This document shows positions 46,139 through 60,258 of a stretch of DNA of 64,000 nucleotides, in pieces (the first letter of the stretch is position 1; every line of letters starts with the position of its first letter). A program made the translations under genes and the position numbers. This DNA comes from Sipunculus nudus. Taxonomy: Eukaryota > Annelida > Sipuncula > Golfingiida > Sipunculidae. The stretch is taken from contig CM049317.1 of the NCBI GenBank assembly GCA_026874595.1, positions 36,300,901 through 36,364,900 of the forward strand, read 5' to 3'. Below the pieces are notes generated by a model, which saw nothing but the letters and a program-made list of their open reading frames with translations, was not told the DNA's origin and searched no databases.

Positions 46139-49100
46139 GTATGTATATGTTAGTTCATGAGCCAGACGGGTTGGTCGGTACCATCCGAGGGAAATAATTT
46201 CCATTGTGATCTTTAGCAAGGTATACACCCCTAGAGTTTGAAAATATGTGATAGCATTGCATCGGTGGTAGCTTTTTGTGTTTCGCCCTCTTTAAATGCC
46301 CACCCTCAAATAAATGTATTGCACCAACGGGGTAAAACATAATGGGGGTAGTGGTAACTCTTTTGTATATAACTTTTGAGATATTAAGAGTAGAAATATC
46401 AAAGACATACGACTATAAAAAATATTAATTTTGCTTGATATCAAACATGATGACGTTGATACATTTTTCAAGGTCATGGAGGGGTCAGCAAGTGGAAGTA
46501 TGAAATTAAATATTTAAATCTCTCTCTCATTACTGTAACACTCTTCATTTTCAAAAAAAGTTTTCTATATTAAATAAGTTATAAGTTATATGGCAGTTTG
46601 TGTTATTCCAAAGGAAAGAATGGGATATAGGAATAAAATCGGTGTGCAATATGCTTTCTATTGAACATTTGCACCTATTTCCACGGAGTTGTAAATGTAC
46701 TGGTGGCGTTCCGGCGCAGTGGCCATTTGTAGAGCAAAGTTGGGGTAGGTTTAACATTTTTAACATTTGTGATACTTAGAATATAGATACACATGATTTA
46801 TCTCTGGAAAGTTTATTTGATTTACCTTTTTAAAGACACTAATTATGATGACCTTGACATTTTTTAAGATCAGGAAGGTTGGTATATATAAGGTATAAAT
46901 GTTTTTTTTCAGAGATAATTTGAATAAAACATTTTTTACTGACTCAGCATTGCTACAATAAACTTAATCCCCTTCATTTAAAAAGAACATTATTATATAT
47001 TTGATCCTTGTGTCATGTTGTCAGTAATTTTTTTCCTAAACTGATTATTTTTGTTTTAAATCGGTTTTATCTGGTACTTAATAATAAGATTAAAATAAGG
47101 ATTCTTATTGTATATATCCACTTTTAAATTTTCTCCCTTATGCTGTAGAATGCAATTTGGCGGGGAGTCACCAATGTATTTTTGTGTGCAAAATCAACCC
47201 CTTTCTATTTTTCAGCATGATTATCTGTAGTTGGGTTGCAAGTCCCGAAAATCAACCCTTACCTAGCTCTTTGTAGAAAGAATTTTTATGATTTAATTTT
47301 GTTCTCCAGACGATTGTGATTCTAAATCCGCCGGGTGCCAGCTTTTTCGCCGGGTGCCAAGCTGGCACCCTTCGGCAATTTTTTTCAAAGTGAATGAAAA
47401 AAAGTGTAATCCTAGTCAAATCTGTGAAATTCTCAGCGTATCTAAACAGGAAAACCTTGTGTAATTTCATCCGTATTTTAGCTACTCTTGTGAAAACATG
47501 TTGATTACTTAATCTCTGAAAACAGTAAATGAAGGTACAGAAAACAATGTTACGCGTAGCAGGCCTGAATTCTCGTCAACATCATATTTACAGTTTCTAA
47601 ATATTTCGCATTGCAGTTAATGAAAATAGAAATGATCAATCGAACTAATGAAACCCTTATGAAAAATATGCTGTTAAGGTTTTAATAAAATTTGATTTAT
47701 GAGTATTCTTCACTTTGATACATTAATGTGATCAAAGGCTTTAAAGAGTTCCATTTATGAAACAAAGCAAAATTAACTACACCAGAGCTACTCCCAACAT
47801 GCTTAAGACATGCATACCACGCTGAAACGTTACCTACGGAATACGTGAAGCAATCCTACGCTACAGTTACTGTATGTATTTGATCCTTGGGTTAACCACT
47901 TTCAAGAAATCATTTCAGTTAATGTTTAACGTGTGAAACCCAGTAAATGTAGCTGCATTAACAAAAAAAAAATATACAAGGCTATACATTCTAACAAACT
48001 CTTTTTGTATTGAATTACAAATACAAATAAATCAATAATGAACCATTGAGTTGTAAAAAAATAAGTCCAAAGTGAGATATTTTAAATTACCATATATAAA
48101 CCCAAGGATAAATATCTTTCACCCTGTAATCAGAGGCTTTATTGATATATATTCATTTACCAATATTTCCAGATAAACATCTTCAGGGAAGCCCGCAAAA
48201 GACCTTATACATAAGTAATGCCATCCTATGTAAACAGAGTAGATCTAAATCCAAATCAAATTAAGAAAAACTTGATAAATGACTTGAACGTGTTTTTTTA
48301 CTCAAAGGCTGTTGCTAATACGTCTTACCTTGTTGAACATTGTCTCATCACTTGTGTCCGAGAGTAGTCACACAACCTGAGCACTGAGTATTGCACCGAC
48401 AAGACAATTTCTGATCACCAAAATCCCAAACCAAACGACTTTGGGTCTAGTTGTCAAAAGGCACTACCATATTGGCCCAAAGGAACTTGCTTCACTTCTG
48501 TTTGAGAGCGAGGTTCAGGGTCCTATGATGAGGTTCTGCGTTTCAGACAGTCAGTGGGGGAACATACTAGTAAACAGAATGGGACACGCGAGACTCCCCA
48601 TGGCTATTGAGTTCACAAAGCAAAGACGCCATTCAAATGAGAAAAAAAACAATAGTTTCAAAACCAAATGAGAATTGCGTGAGAAATCACTTATGCACCA
48701 TAACACGGACCAGAAGAAACCCAAACATCTACAGATTCAAAATAATCAAGGTGTTTCCTTAACACAACTAGAAATCACAACTGGAACATCTAACGGAAAC
48801 TTCTCTTTGGTATCAAAATCAGTGTCGTAGTCGATCGAGTCCGAGTCTTTTAGAGGCCAGTAAAATATCTTTATTTAAAACACACTAAATTAGACCATCG
48901 GGATTATCATGACATATTTCTGTTACAGTTTACACAAAGCCTTTGCTTTGATGTTTAATCATATTCAGCTCCCGATGTAGGCGTGAAGCTTTTTTCTTTA
49001 TATGAATATTCTCTATATATGAGAGGGTTCCCCCATCTGGATTTTGAAAGCTACAGCCCTTTTTCCTTTGACTCCAGATGGACCCGGCTAGACATCTCGA

Positions 49101-50419
49101 TTCCTGACCTCCGATTCCGAGTAAAAATTCGAGTTGAGGAAACTTGAGTCCATGTTCGGACTCGAGTCCTACATAGCAGGTCAATAGCAAACAGAAGAAA
49201 CATAGTTTAATGTAAAATAATATATTTTTTTCTTAATTTTCACTCAAGCTCCCATACATATTTTCCATGGGTAACACATTTCAACCAATAGTCAGATGTA
49301 CATGAGACAGATACCGGATCAGACGAATAAAAATGCATAAACGATAATTGGTATAATGAGAATGGATAACCTCATTATTCTAGCTTTCTTATGTGTACCT
49401 ATAACAATTAAGATTTTGTTGATTTTAAGATGTTTTAACTTATTTATGTGCAATTTAAAAACCAAACACATATACGCTAAAAGTATATGGTATATGCTAT
49501 TGCCAACTACATTGCTACTATAAATAAACCAAGTATAATTATTATTGTTATTATTACTATTTTTTAATGTAATCTACAGATGTCATATTACATGTTCATG
49601 GATATATAGTATTTTGATACATATATGCTAAAGGGCAACCAAAAAAAAAAACAGCCCAATAACCAATCACCAACATTCACTCCATGGTTTAACCTACGGC
49701 GTATTTCCAAATTACATGTTTCAAATTGTACGTTATTTCGAGAAAAGTCATTTCGGTGGTCATTTTAGATTACTATTGTATTTTTGTATCATCGTGGCAT
49801 GTAACTATTATTGTGACAGTTTTTGTCCACATTTTATGTCAAGGAGACAGTTTGCTAAAACTATATAATAATTATCATAAATGTAATGTAATTTAAAAAT
49901 AAGGGCCCGATGCCATTTTGAATTTGTGTCAAGTTGGCAACCGGTGGATTCAGATTCATGAGCCTTTGGGGACCACAAATCAACAATAAAAAATCTTACT
50001 ACATTTGTGCAAGGTTATTGGGCTCGGCAACTGGACTATATAATCATACTTGTTCACCCCTTCTGACCCTGAACAATTTTCCAAGATCATCATATTAGTA
50101 TCATAAGATAGAAATCAAATATGTATTATGACTTTTTAATCTAAGTATTTCAAATGTTACAAACAAAAGTGTTAAAAGTGTTAACTCCAATTTTCCCCGC
50201 AGATAGACTCTGCACAAGAAAGTCAGATGTACATTTACTACCCATTATCAGTAACATAAAAAAGTGCATTAGGTAAGCGTATGACACCAAATTTATTCAC
50301 AGAGCCCATTCTTTCATTTTGGAACAATAATATATTGTTTTCACAATATAATGTTATTATTTAATAATATAATGTTATTTTAATAACCTGCGCAACGATG
50401 AAAACATTTTGCATGTAAG
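46134..50419. other. No gene seen; one strong hairpin
   Basis: AT-rich. A perfect 8-bp-stem hairpin GGGTGCCA-AGC-TGGCACCC lies at 47352-47370, preceded by a partial copy of the same motif. A 76-codon ORF at 48441-48671 has somewhat protein-like composition but no domain I recognise, so it is not called. Confidence 0.45.
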
Positions 50420-50645
50420 TGAGATGCTGACAGTCTGTGTCCAGTGAAGTGCTGGCAGTCTGGGTCCAGTGAGGTGCTGACAGTCTGGGTCCAGTGAGGT
50501 GCCGCCAGTGGGTGACTAATGAGGTGCTTGCTGCCAGCGGGTGTCGAGTGAGGTGCTGACAGCCGGGGTCCAGGATCTCTAGTCCAGGAGATCTAGAGAC
50601 TGTTAGAGACTGTGGTTTTACTAAAGTTTTAAAGTTTTGTAGTGC
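50420..50645. repeat. Minisatellite of ~25-bp units with GATCTAGAGACTG tail, copy 2
   Basis: About seven units of the type GTCCAGTGAGGTGCTGACAG plus a short variable end, followed by GAGATCTAGAGACTGTTAG and AAAGTTTT. It is the second copy of the dispersed element at 28795-29075. Confidence 0.75.
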
Positions 50646-52889
50646 ATTCACCAGTGTATCTAGTGAGGCGTAACAGGCTGGGAACCCGATCTGGTAGGTG
50701 ATTTTGAACTCTGTATCATTTGCGTTCTTGTAATATTCTCTTGTTGATTAACCGCTGACTTGTGATTTGGAGTGCGTGTGAGTGCTGATACGTTGAGTGT
50801 CCCATCGAAACTATTCAACCTCTACTTTTCCACGTTGAACCAAAGGTACCCCGGTCCGTCACTTGGTAAGGGCAACCTTTTCCCATGGGCACCAGAAAGG
50901 TGACAGCTTATCGTGTGGTTATATGACACTTAGATCGGAATTAAAGACACTTTTCTTCCTTACTCTGTTATTAAATGGTTCATTATGTTTTCAATGAACG
51001 TGGAATTTCACACTGGTAAAATTGATTAATACTCCAAATAATTAACTTTAATGCCCGATTTTTTTCGATAACTTTAGTAGACACGAACGCGCTTTTATTG
51101 CATCAGATATCACGAGTCCATATTTGCCTATATGATACATCATTGATTTTTTAATGATACGTATAAAGTTACTGAACCAAAATAATACATTCATAATTGT
51201 TTGCACAGAAGATACGTCTAGTTTAAATAACTCAGTCCGATAATCCTACATCATTGTAATAACCGTAGGTTTTTGGGGGCAAATTAAACCTGCATCTACT
51301 GTATAGGACATCATCCACAATTATATATATGTATAAAATACAGGTGGAGGAAGGTCTTCGTTTGGGCATTAATTGCTTGAAAGTAACGTTTTACCAATGC
51401 TTATTTAAAGCAGTAATTCTTAGCATATAATTCGGGGGCATTCTAACCATCATTACTAAAGGTTCGTATATAAGCGTTGTGTGTAGTATTCTATGAGGTT
51501 TATGGCCCCAAATAAACGCATCTACATTATTTTGAGTGATTTAAACATTGTGTTGGTATGAATGACACTTTGTAGACTAGTTTCAATATTGCAAGAGATT
51601 TTGTTATTAATATTCTTCCATTTATATTAAGTTTTCTCCGTCTTCAGAGTTTAAAATGTTCTTAATTATTTTATTATTATTAAAATTCAGTTCTGCCTTC
51701 CCTTGCTATCAAACGTAATTCCTAGAGCAGTAAAGGGCCTTTACAGTACGTTTTAAGGGGAAGGTCTCTTGTTTTTCAACTTTGTTCCAAGTTCAGTTTC
51801 TTCCGTTTTATAAATATTCAATTTAAATGCAAAACATGAGTTGAAAAGTGTTTTCTTGACAGTTCATCGTTTAGGAAATGTGTTGAATCGTGTTGAGTAT
51901 AACTTACCACAATTCCCTGTATTTCTTACGTAAATGGAGAAGTGTTCTACAGCAAATATGAATAACACTAAAGAGATTGAATAGAATTGCGTTACTTCAC
52001 GTTCTGGTTTTAACATGTGGACATGCACCCGTTATTTAAAATGCATATCGAAACATCCTCATGAGATATATTTATCCACCTTGCATAATTTTTACCAAAA
52101 TTAATCGTCTTAGTTACTTGAAAATAGAACCGTCTGATGACTATCGAAATGAGAAAGCTTACCAGAGAGACAGAGAATCTTAACCGCGTATCGAAATGCT
52201 GTAACACCTCTGTCGGTGTATCATTTTATCGGATGAACGAATAAACGTCAGTGTATAGATGCCTCAAAGAATGGTGTTCGTCCTTGGACAGGCCAGGGCT
52301 CTTTTACAGACTTTATGATGGGCATTTCACGTTTTTGTCATGTAGAAAGAATATGTTTATACTTCATCTGTGTTCATGTCAATGATTATAATTATATCTG
52401 TAGTATATATTAAACAAGCATATAATTTACATGCCTAAACAGTCGCGAGGTTTCCTCCACTTCAAGAGACTACCGAACGCAACATCTGAATCACGGAGAG
52501 TGCCTCATATAAGTCATTATAACTACTTGTACAATCCATGTAAAATAATTAAAGTTTGTAATATACATCATACATATTGTAAAATTGTTGGAAATGAATT
52601 ATATTTCTTTCTAATTTGATTTTCACTAATTTTTAATATTAATACATGCTATTTTAAATAAAATCCAAAAACAGTATTTGTTAATTTGTTTATTTCCAGT
52701 CTTATTGTGTACAGTTGGTTAGAAAACATGCCATTGAGAGAACATTAAAGTTAACAACGTATCAACTCAGAAAGGCGATAACTTTATGTAGGTGCCGTTG
52801 GTGCCGTTACTAACGGTAAAATATATAAGTAGTCAATACAGAAAAAAAATAAAAGTTAAAATAAATATCCTTTTAAGAAATGTGAACAC
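50646..52889. other. No gene seen
   Basis: AT-rich. The phrase GAGTGCTGATACGTTGAGTG near 50791 occurs again near 57899, a hint of a dispersed repeat too small to define. Nothing else is supported. Confidence 0.45.
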
Positions 52890-53345
52890 TTGTAACAAAT
52901 GTCGTGTTTCCACGAGAAGGCGGTTCTTGTTCAGGAGACTTTTTGAGATTTTTCTTTCTCCTTTGTCATACAAAGAACAGAAAACTGTTTAAAAGCATCA
53001 CTGATGGTGGTAACACTTTAGGCATCGGACCATACGAAAACAAAATATAAATACAAGCTTTCCACTTGATTTACCTTGAATCTGTGCAACCTACTTACAT
53101 GGTTGTTTAATGCTGCTACGAAAAGCACAGACAGCTATTTTATGAAGAAGGAAGTTAGGTTAAGCAACTAGCTGCAGAGCTATACTATGTAAATGGGCGG
53201 AAAAAACGTGGAGGATGTAATGCGAGACTCAATCATTTACAAAGTTGATGTTGTTGACCGCGACGGAAATAATCCTGACGGGTTCCTCATAGTCTTTGTA
53301 GTGAACCACTCGATCACGTTTATTGTGTCATCATGCACGACTTAC
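52890..53345 (+). repeat. LINE-type repeat copy 3, short fragment
   Basis: It matches copy 1 from about 1690 to 2100 in order: TGTCGTGTTTCCACGAG, AGGCATCGGA, GACTCAATCAT, AATAATCCTGACGGGTT and AACCACTCGATCACGTT. The RT is absent. Similarity ends near 53345. Confidence 0.65.
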
Positions 53346-54954
53346 AGCTTGGACAAGATATTATCGTCACTACACTCAATATATATAAAAGGAAAATTAA
53401 TATATTTTTCAAGAATAATCTCTGTCACATTTGAGGAAATGACTGAAAACTCGGGCATCATTAACCGTTTCTTACGTCAAAAGTTGTATTTTTTTCTTTA
53501 TATTGCATTATAACCGTTGTTTCACAAATTATACAAATGCATACAGATTTGTCAGATAATTCGTTGTATTGAGAATCGATTATCAGAACCATGATATATG
53601 TAAATATAGATACATTCGCTGTGACAGAGAAAAAGGGTTCTGTTAAACAATTAAACTCATACAATACTGTTTGATAAAAAGTAGGACAGAAGAAATACGG
53701 AAATAATTGTTCCAAATAATGTTTTGATTAGTCCGTCAATTATTCCAAGAGTATCATTTACCGAATTAACACTGACGTAAATACCAATGAGATGTGGAAT
53801 TTAATTCGCCAGCGACCGTAATTATGTAGATTATCGCTGTTTTATGTTAAGCTTGGCTGTAACAATATGCGTTGATACTGTATGAATAATTATACAATTA
53901 TGTCAACTGAGCCTGTAAAAAAATAATTATCATTTCGGGATTTAGGCTCTGAGCATGAGAATAAAAGACGTTTGGGGAGGGATTCTCGCGTTCTGTTGCT
54001 GCCTGACCAATTTGTTATAGTATGTACTGAAGTCTATACTTACTATATATTTTCAAATGATATGATAAGGCCATGCATCTTCATAATTAATGATTATGGG
54101 CTCGAACCTGTGGACGTCCATGTAGTAATATTTACTCTTAGTATGAGCCAATGTCAATATGCCCAGTTTCAGATATTATGTTTACACATAGTTTAGTGCC
54201 GTGTTTATCCCTGTCATATAATTTTATCATCGTCCTTGAAAATCTATTCAGTTTTCTATTGAGGAGGCAAGACATTTTTCTCACCTAATTCATTGTATTT
54301 GTTTTTGGGATATGCTGTAGTTGAATAAATCACGTATAATTTACAAAATTGTCTCTAGGATTTTATCCGTGGTCTCGATGCGTGTTTCCCCTAGACTTAG
54401 CCGCTAGGATGTCCAGGAATTTTTTGTGTGCACTTTCCCTGTGTCTAGATATTTTGTCATTGGGTCTCGTAATTATTTGGTGCCCAATTACAGTGCTAAT
54501 ATTTGTCTAGTTGTTTAAATCAGAATTTCACCAGAAAAGAATCTCCAAATCAGGACTGATTGTTAAACAAATATATTGAAATGATGATACGTGATGTTTA
54601 AAGAACACCGTAAAAAAGTAGCACCGGTATTGAAGGCCCTTCTTCAGGTAGAAAACACATTTAAAATGGGCAAATTAGAGTGAAAAAATTTGAGAAAGAG
54701 GAAGAAAGAATGCAATTAAAATAACAAATAAATAAAAACGAAACCAACAATCAGAACCGGGGGCTGCAGTAATCAGAAAGTCGGGGGGGGGGGAGTGCTG
54801 GGGTAATATCTTTCGGAAGGTAACAGCCTTTTATGAACGGGAGGTTAACAAATACTTAACTTTAAAGAAAAGTTGCCACCTTTAGTACACAATTAGTATA
54901 TACGTTAATTAATATTGGCAGGGAAACTGCGGTATACGTTTTAAGACCCAGCTC

Positions 54955-54955
<1 letters not shown>
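53346..54955. other. No gene seen
   Basis: AT-rich with small ORFs and a G run near 54784-54792. No feature is supported. Confidence 0.5.

Positions 54956-54999
<44 letters not shown>
54956..54999. repeat. (TA)n microsatellite
   Basis: About 44 bp of TA. Confidence 0.95.
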
Positions 55000-55003
<4 letters not shown>

Positions 55004-55867
55004 CATTATAATTTCTAAATATCATTGAGACAATTTGTTATGCTTCCCCTTAACGCTTCAACCTTTTCATCTGTTTTACTGACGATAATTTCTTCTGGTA
55101 GCTGGCTCCAGTGTATACTGGTTTTTGGTTTTAAAAGAATGTTTATATGTTTCAGTATTGACTTGTTTATATTTGAATGAACGAATATTGTTTTCAGCAG
55201 AAATTGCTGATAGACATTTATAATCTCGATAATACAACATTTTATTAGTCTCTTCTCCAGTCAGTACGGGTTTACCACTCATATCCTCGTTAACCTACTA
55301 GTCACACTCCTGTATTTCAAATTACCATTGCAAACAAATCAGGAAATTATCATGATTATATCTGACCATTGCTGTTTTCCTTAACAGCAGCAGATAAATG
55401 CTTGAAAGAGAAGTTTCGTGCTTCTCATTATCCAACGCCATCACCAACCACCAGAAAGGTCTAGGTAGTTTTGTTGGCTGAAAAATTTGCCTCTGGCAGA
55501 AAACTGCACTGCCCAGTGAAGTATTCTTCTGTAATTAGCACCACTGGTCGTCGCTTACATGAACAACTAGTGGTATAGGCTTGTCCTGACAATAGGTACT
55601 TCCAAGGTAGATGTCATTACAACATTATCTGCTTACATATGCTTTGTGACCTAGTAGCAAACTAAATGAATAGGACGTTATATGTATTATAACTTATGCA
55701 ATTTCTTTGAAAAGCAGGGACTTTCCACTTATGTAAACAAGGATTTATGTAATTGGTTACTTCATCGCGCCTGAGCTGAAATAGTTTGGAACTTGCACAG
55801 AAACCGCTCCTTGTTAAGGATATTGTAGGGGAAGCACTCTAGTCTGTGAGTGAGTCTCCTGGCATTA
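55000..55867. other. No gene seen
   Basis: No ORF with a recognisable domain and no repeat structure supported. Confidence 0.5.
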
Positions 55868-56215
55868 TAAAAGCTGGAAACACGTTTCATGTTTCAAATT
55901 CAAACGCGTTTTTGTCCCATTTTTAAAACAAGTCGTGGGATTCAAACCAAAGCGTGTTTTAAATCTATGCTCAAACGTTTTAGCTTGAAAAATATTTCAG
56001 GGATGATCATGTAGACATGGTTTGCAACATGTTTCAAGTGAATTCATTTTTTAGTATTAACATGTCTTAACCTGAAACACGTACCTTATGGACATGAATC
56101 CTGACATGGTTCAAATAAACGGTCAAACGTTTCAGATTGAAACTGCTGAAAAGTTTGAAAGGCCTGTTTGTCCCATTTTAAACGTGTTTCGTATTTCTCA
56201 TCACGTTTCAGCTTC
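55868..56215. repeat. Element rich in GTTTCA/TGAAAC motifs with inverted ends
   Basis: The left side reads AAAGCTGGAAACACGTTTCA; the right side CACGTTTCAGCTTCC is a rough inverse. In between, AAACGTTT, ACACGTTTC, GTTTCA and TGAAAC recur many times on both strands. This is the internal style of some non-autonomous DNA transposons with subterminal binding motifs. No clear target duplication or ORF is seen. Confidence 0.4.
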
Positions 56216-56941
56216 CATATTTTTATATATTTAAAAACGTGTTAAGAATCTTACACCTTTAGTGTGCATAACATTATATTTTTACGATAATAAAATTTCA
56301 CAACAAACAAAATACAACCATCACAGTATGACACAGTAACAGTGTTTTGCATATAGGCCTAACCTATTTCAAACATGAAACAGATAGTTATATTTATAAC
56401 ACGCACATTATGTTTTGTTAACTAGTAAAACCATTTTTTATTTAAAACAACAAAATTTTAAGAGCACATGGTGCAATTCTTACCTTTAATCTTAATTTTA
56501 TATGGAGTTTATTTTGCAACAAATTTGAATATATTAAAATGATGGTAGACAATAATTAAAAACACTACAGTTTATAGAATATATATATATATATATAAAT
56601 ATATAATATTGTCAAATATTAAATTGTAGCACACAAGTAAACATTTATTCAGCATATAAAAAGTGTTATGTGTTATTGTTTCCATTTCTTCTACATCTCT
56701 TTCAACTAATAGACGGGCTGGAGTTTTGTACAGCTGACAATCGCATGATGTTTCCCTTAATATCTAAAAATGTTAGAAATTATACCCATTATTTTATGTT
56801 ATAAGAAAAAGAGAAAATAACAATGTTTACTTTATTCTTATTTCGACAGTTTAACCACTTAAAAATTGAAATGAATTCAATGTAATCAAAAAGAGATGAA
56901 ATTAAATTACACACACACACACATATATACATAGTGTGATG

Positions 56942-56983
<42 letters not shown>

Positions 56984-59320
56984 CATCACACTATCTAAAA
57001 GTGTATTCAACATCACATAGGGAAAACAATACCATGAAAGTGAAGCCAGTTTAATATCAGACTGAAGGGCTTTCAGATAATGCACATTTCAACTTCTGAC
57101 ATTTATAAGCGTTTTTCGTTCAACAAATCATTAAGCCAATTTTTGCCATTGTATTGCCATTCTGATAAAATGACCTGCGGTTCATCTTCGTGTGGACTGT
57201 TTCTTTGCTCTTAGGTGGTTGTTTCTACTTATCTTGAGCTTTTGATAATATATCATTCTAACCACCAGTTAGTAAAAGTAAAAGACTCGAAATATTAAGC
57301 AGAAAAGGGAAAATAGCATGCCTTAAGACAAAATAAAAATGTAGACATGTTTTAAACACGTCTCAGAAATATTTAGATGTTTCAACTGCTGTTCGTTAAT
57401 GACTTTGTAATAACACATGTTTAACACATATATGACTCACCATACATGTTTTCATTGAGTGTAATAGTTAATTTGAAACATGAGCAAAAGGGCACTTTTT
57501 GTAGTGAACTAACTTTCCATAACTGTCCTGAAGGAACCCCTCCCCTGCCGATTAATCCATATTTTTTAAATCATATATAACCTTTAAAACTTTCGCTGCC
57601 TATGACGAGTATACTTAAATTATATATATTTAAATTAGCTTCATGTCATGAAATGGAATAATTTGTAATTGATCACTGTGCTTATCACTCGAAAGCAGGA
57701 AAGATGTGCGGAGCGTGAAAACAGCCACGGCTCCCGTCTTTTGCCGTGAAATATAAGTTCATGACCCGCTGTAGTGTAAAATTGATTCCGATTAGCATTA
57801 CTAGAAATACAACTTTATCAGGAAGAATCTACCTATGAAAATGAAATACTTAATATGTTAAAGTCAAGACTTCAAATTGTAATTTGTTGTATGCCTGAGT
57901 GCTGATACGTTGAGTGCGCAATCAAAACTACACATTACCTGTCCGTCTTTTTGCCTCAGAAAGGACTAATTTTTATCGGGTTACAGTGACCATTTCCGGA
58001 TATCCTGCTATTACGATATTCCAGAAAGTATACCTGTTTCACAATTGTTAACGTTGGCACTGCAAACGAAAGTCAACCAAGCATAAATAACCCATGGAAC
58101 ACTTAGTAGAAAAATTAGTGTGAACCCCGGCCAAATTCCACGCAATATAGAATAGTAACTGGAAAGATCAAGAATACATTAAAAAGGTATAATTAGACGT
58201 GCAAAATCAGGACTTACTCCTGGAACTGGGGGGGGGGGGGGGGTCATTCGAGTACATTTCTCTTTTAGAGCAAAACTGTATATTTCCTTAATCTACATCT
58301 TGAGACATGCAGGAAAAGTTTGGGTAAAACTTTGAGATCGAGTACGTTTTCTTTAAAATGGCATTTTAAGCTCTCTGGATCAAGGTCAACCGATAAAAAA
58401 GTAATATTGAAGTTCTAAGTAATATTTCACATAATATTGGCTACTTTACTGTTGTTTCGGTTTTTATTATTCACATGAAAAACTGTGACACATTTTGATC
58501 ATGGGTCATTGATATAAAAAATCAGTTTGTGGCACTGAGTGACCTATCTTTACTCATTCTGTGCCAATATTTTCTTCCGATTTGAAAGTAGACTCACGTT
58601 TGTGTTTCATTTACGGAATAATGCTTACAGATTTACCTAATATGGCGAAAAACATCCTTATTTAGTACTTTTAGGAACCACATCTCCATATAGGTGTTGC
58701 ATTTTTTGGGTTGGGCTCTATGGGTCGCACTTTGAAATGAAGTCACCCCTACCCCTGATTTGCCGCTTTCGGCGTATCTTGGTTAACAATGACATCTTTC
58801 TAAGTAAGTGTCAAATAATATTTTTTTGCATATAAACCTATGCTTTTCATAAAACCAATCGTTTAATATCATTACCTTTGATCCATACCTCTAATTTAGG
58901 TAAATACCCATTTTCCCTATTTTTGTAAGAAATGTCCCTCAATATGGAAATATTAACTAGTTTGAGCACGACTCATTCACTCAGCATTGTATCCAGAGTT
59001 ACCTTATTTGGTAAAAAATGGTCCTGACATACCATTCCGAAAATTATAGATTTAATAAGGGTATATTACAGGTCTGTTGAGTTCGGCAAGCCTCGTTACC
59101 AAATAGAAAACCCTTTACCCTTTAATTACCTCTTTCAGCGTAGTCCTTCAAATGACGTTACATCCAATAGGTGCTCAGCCTAAAAAATCATGGTTACAAC
59201 GTTGTTCAGTTGGACTTGACGTTATTAGTATCACTAAAATATTTTCCGGATGTCAACACGCATCTCAATCTTACCTTAAGGCCTCTTGTCAACAGTCAAA
59301 ATAATACAATAATTAGGGCC
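56216..59320. other. No gene seen; see palindrome at 56931
   Basis: AT-rich with a short TA run at 56580-56597 and a G run near 58230-58242. ORFs are short and unrecognisable. Confidence 0.5.
56931..56994. repeat. 64-bp perfect palindrome with (TA)18 centre
   Basis: ATAGTGTGATGTCA (56931-56944) is followed by (TA)18 and by TGACATCACACTAT (56981-56994), the exact inverse of the left arm. The whole 64 bp is self-complementary and could extrude a cruciform or fold as one hairpin. It might also be the inverted ends of a tiny MITE that lost its interior to TA expansion. Confidence 0.9.
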
Positions 59321-60155
59321 CCGCTTGACAAGCGGTAACCTATAGTGATTACCGTGTCAGTCGTCCTTCCGTCCATCATTCCTTCCGTCCTTCCGTCAGT
59401 GACACTTTCTTTAGTACGCGATAGCTCTACAGCAACATACTGCAGCTTTCCAAAATTCACACGGATGATTCGTGCCTATGAGGGCTCCAAACCTGTCAAA
59501 TTACAGACTTGTCGGAATTCCAATATGGCCGCCACTGCCCAGTCGCTGATTTTCTTTTGCGCGCCATAACTCAACAACAACATACTTCAGCTTTCCCATA
59601 TTCACAGGGATGATTGGTTTCTATGAGGGCTCAAGACCTATCGAATTACAGACTTGTCGGAATTCCAATATGGCCGCCACAGCTCAGTCGCTGATTTTAT
59701 TTACCGCACAATATCTCAGCAGCAACATACTTTAGCTTTCCCAAATTTACAGGGATGATTGGTACATATTAGGGCTACAGAGCTATTGAATTACACACCT
59801 GTCAGAATACCAATATGGCTGCCACAGCCCAATTGCTGATTTTCTTTCACGCGGAATAACTCAAAAACAACATGCTTCAGCTTTCCTTAATTCACAGGGA
59901 TGATTTGTACATATAAGGGCTCCAGACCTATTGAATTACAGACCTGTCCAAATTCCAATATGCCCCATTGCTGATTTTCTTTTGCCCGCCATAACCCAAC
60001 AACAACATGCTTCAGCTATCCCTAATTCACAGAGATGAATGGTACCTATAAGGGTCCCATCTCTATCAAATTGCAGACCTGTTGAAATTCCAATATGGCT
60101 GCTAGAGCACGATCGTTGATTTTCTTTTGCACCCATTATCTCAACAAGAACATGC
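59321..60155 (+). repeat. Hairpin, TCCG-box and five ~142-bp tandem units
   Basis: It starts with the hairpin CCGCTTG-A-CAAGCGG (59321-59335) and a second inverted pair GGTAA/TTACC (59335-59354), then a box rich in TCCTTCCGTCC (59364-59399). Five units follow, anchored at CAGCTTTCC-type positions near 59444, 59587, 59730, 59876 and 60011. Typical units hold ACAGGGATGATTGGT and CAATATGGC(C/T)GCCAC. No coding role is seen; a 116-codon minus-strand ORF here is a by-product. Confidence 0.75.
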
Positions 60156-60258
60156 TTTGATACACCGACAAAATTGTATATATTTAACTCAATGCAAGTA
60201 TATCTAACACTCGTGTCACCTGAACATACGACCAACTTGTGACCCGCAAGATTTTTTT

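Noticed and set aside
48441-48671. 76-codon plus-strand ORF with protein-like composition
   Set aside because: No recognised domain, no clear splice sites and no partner exons found nearby.
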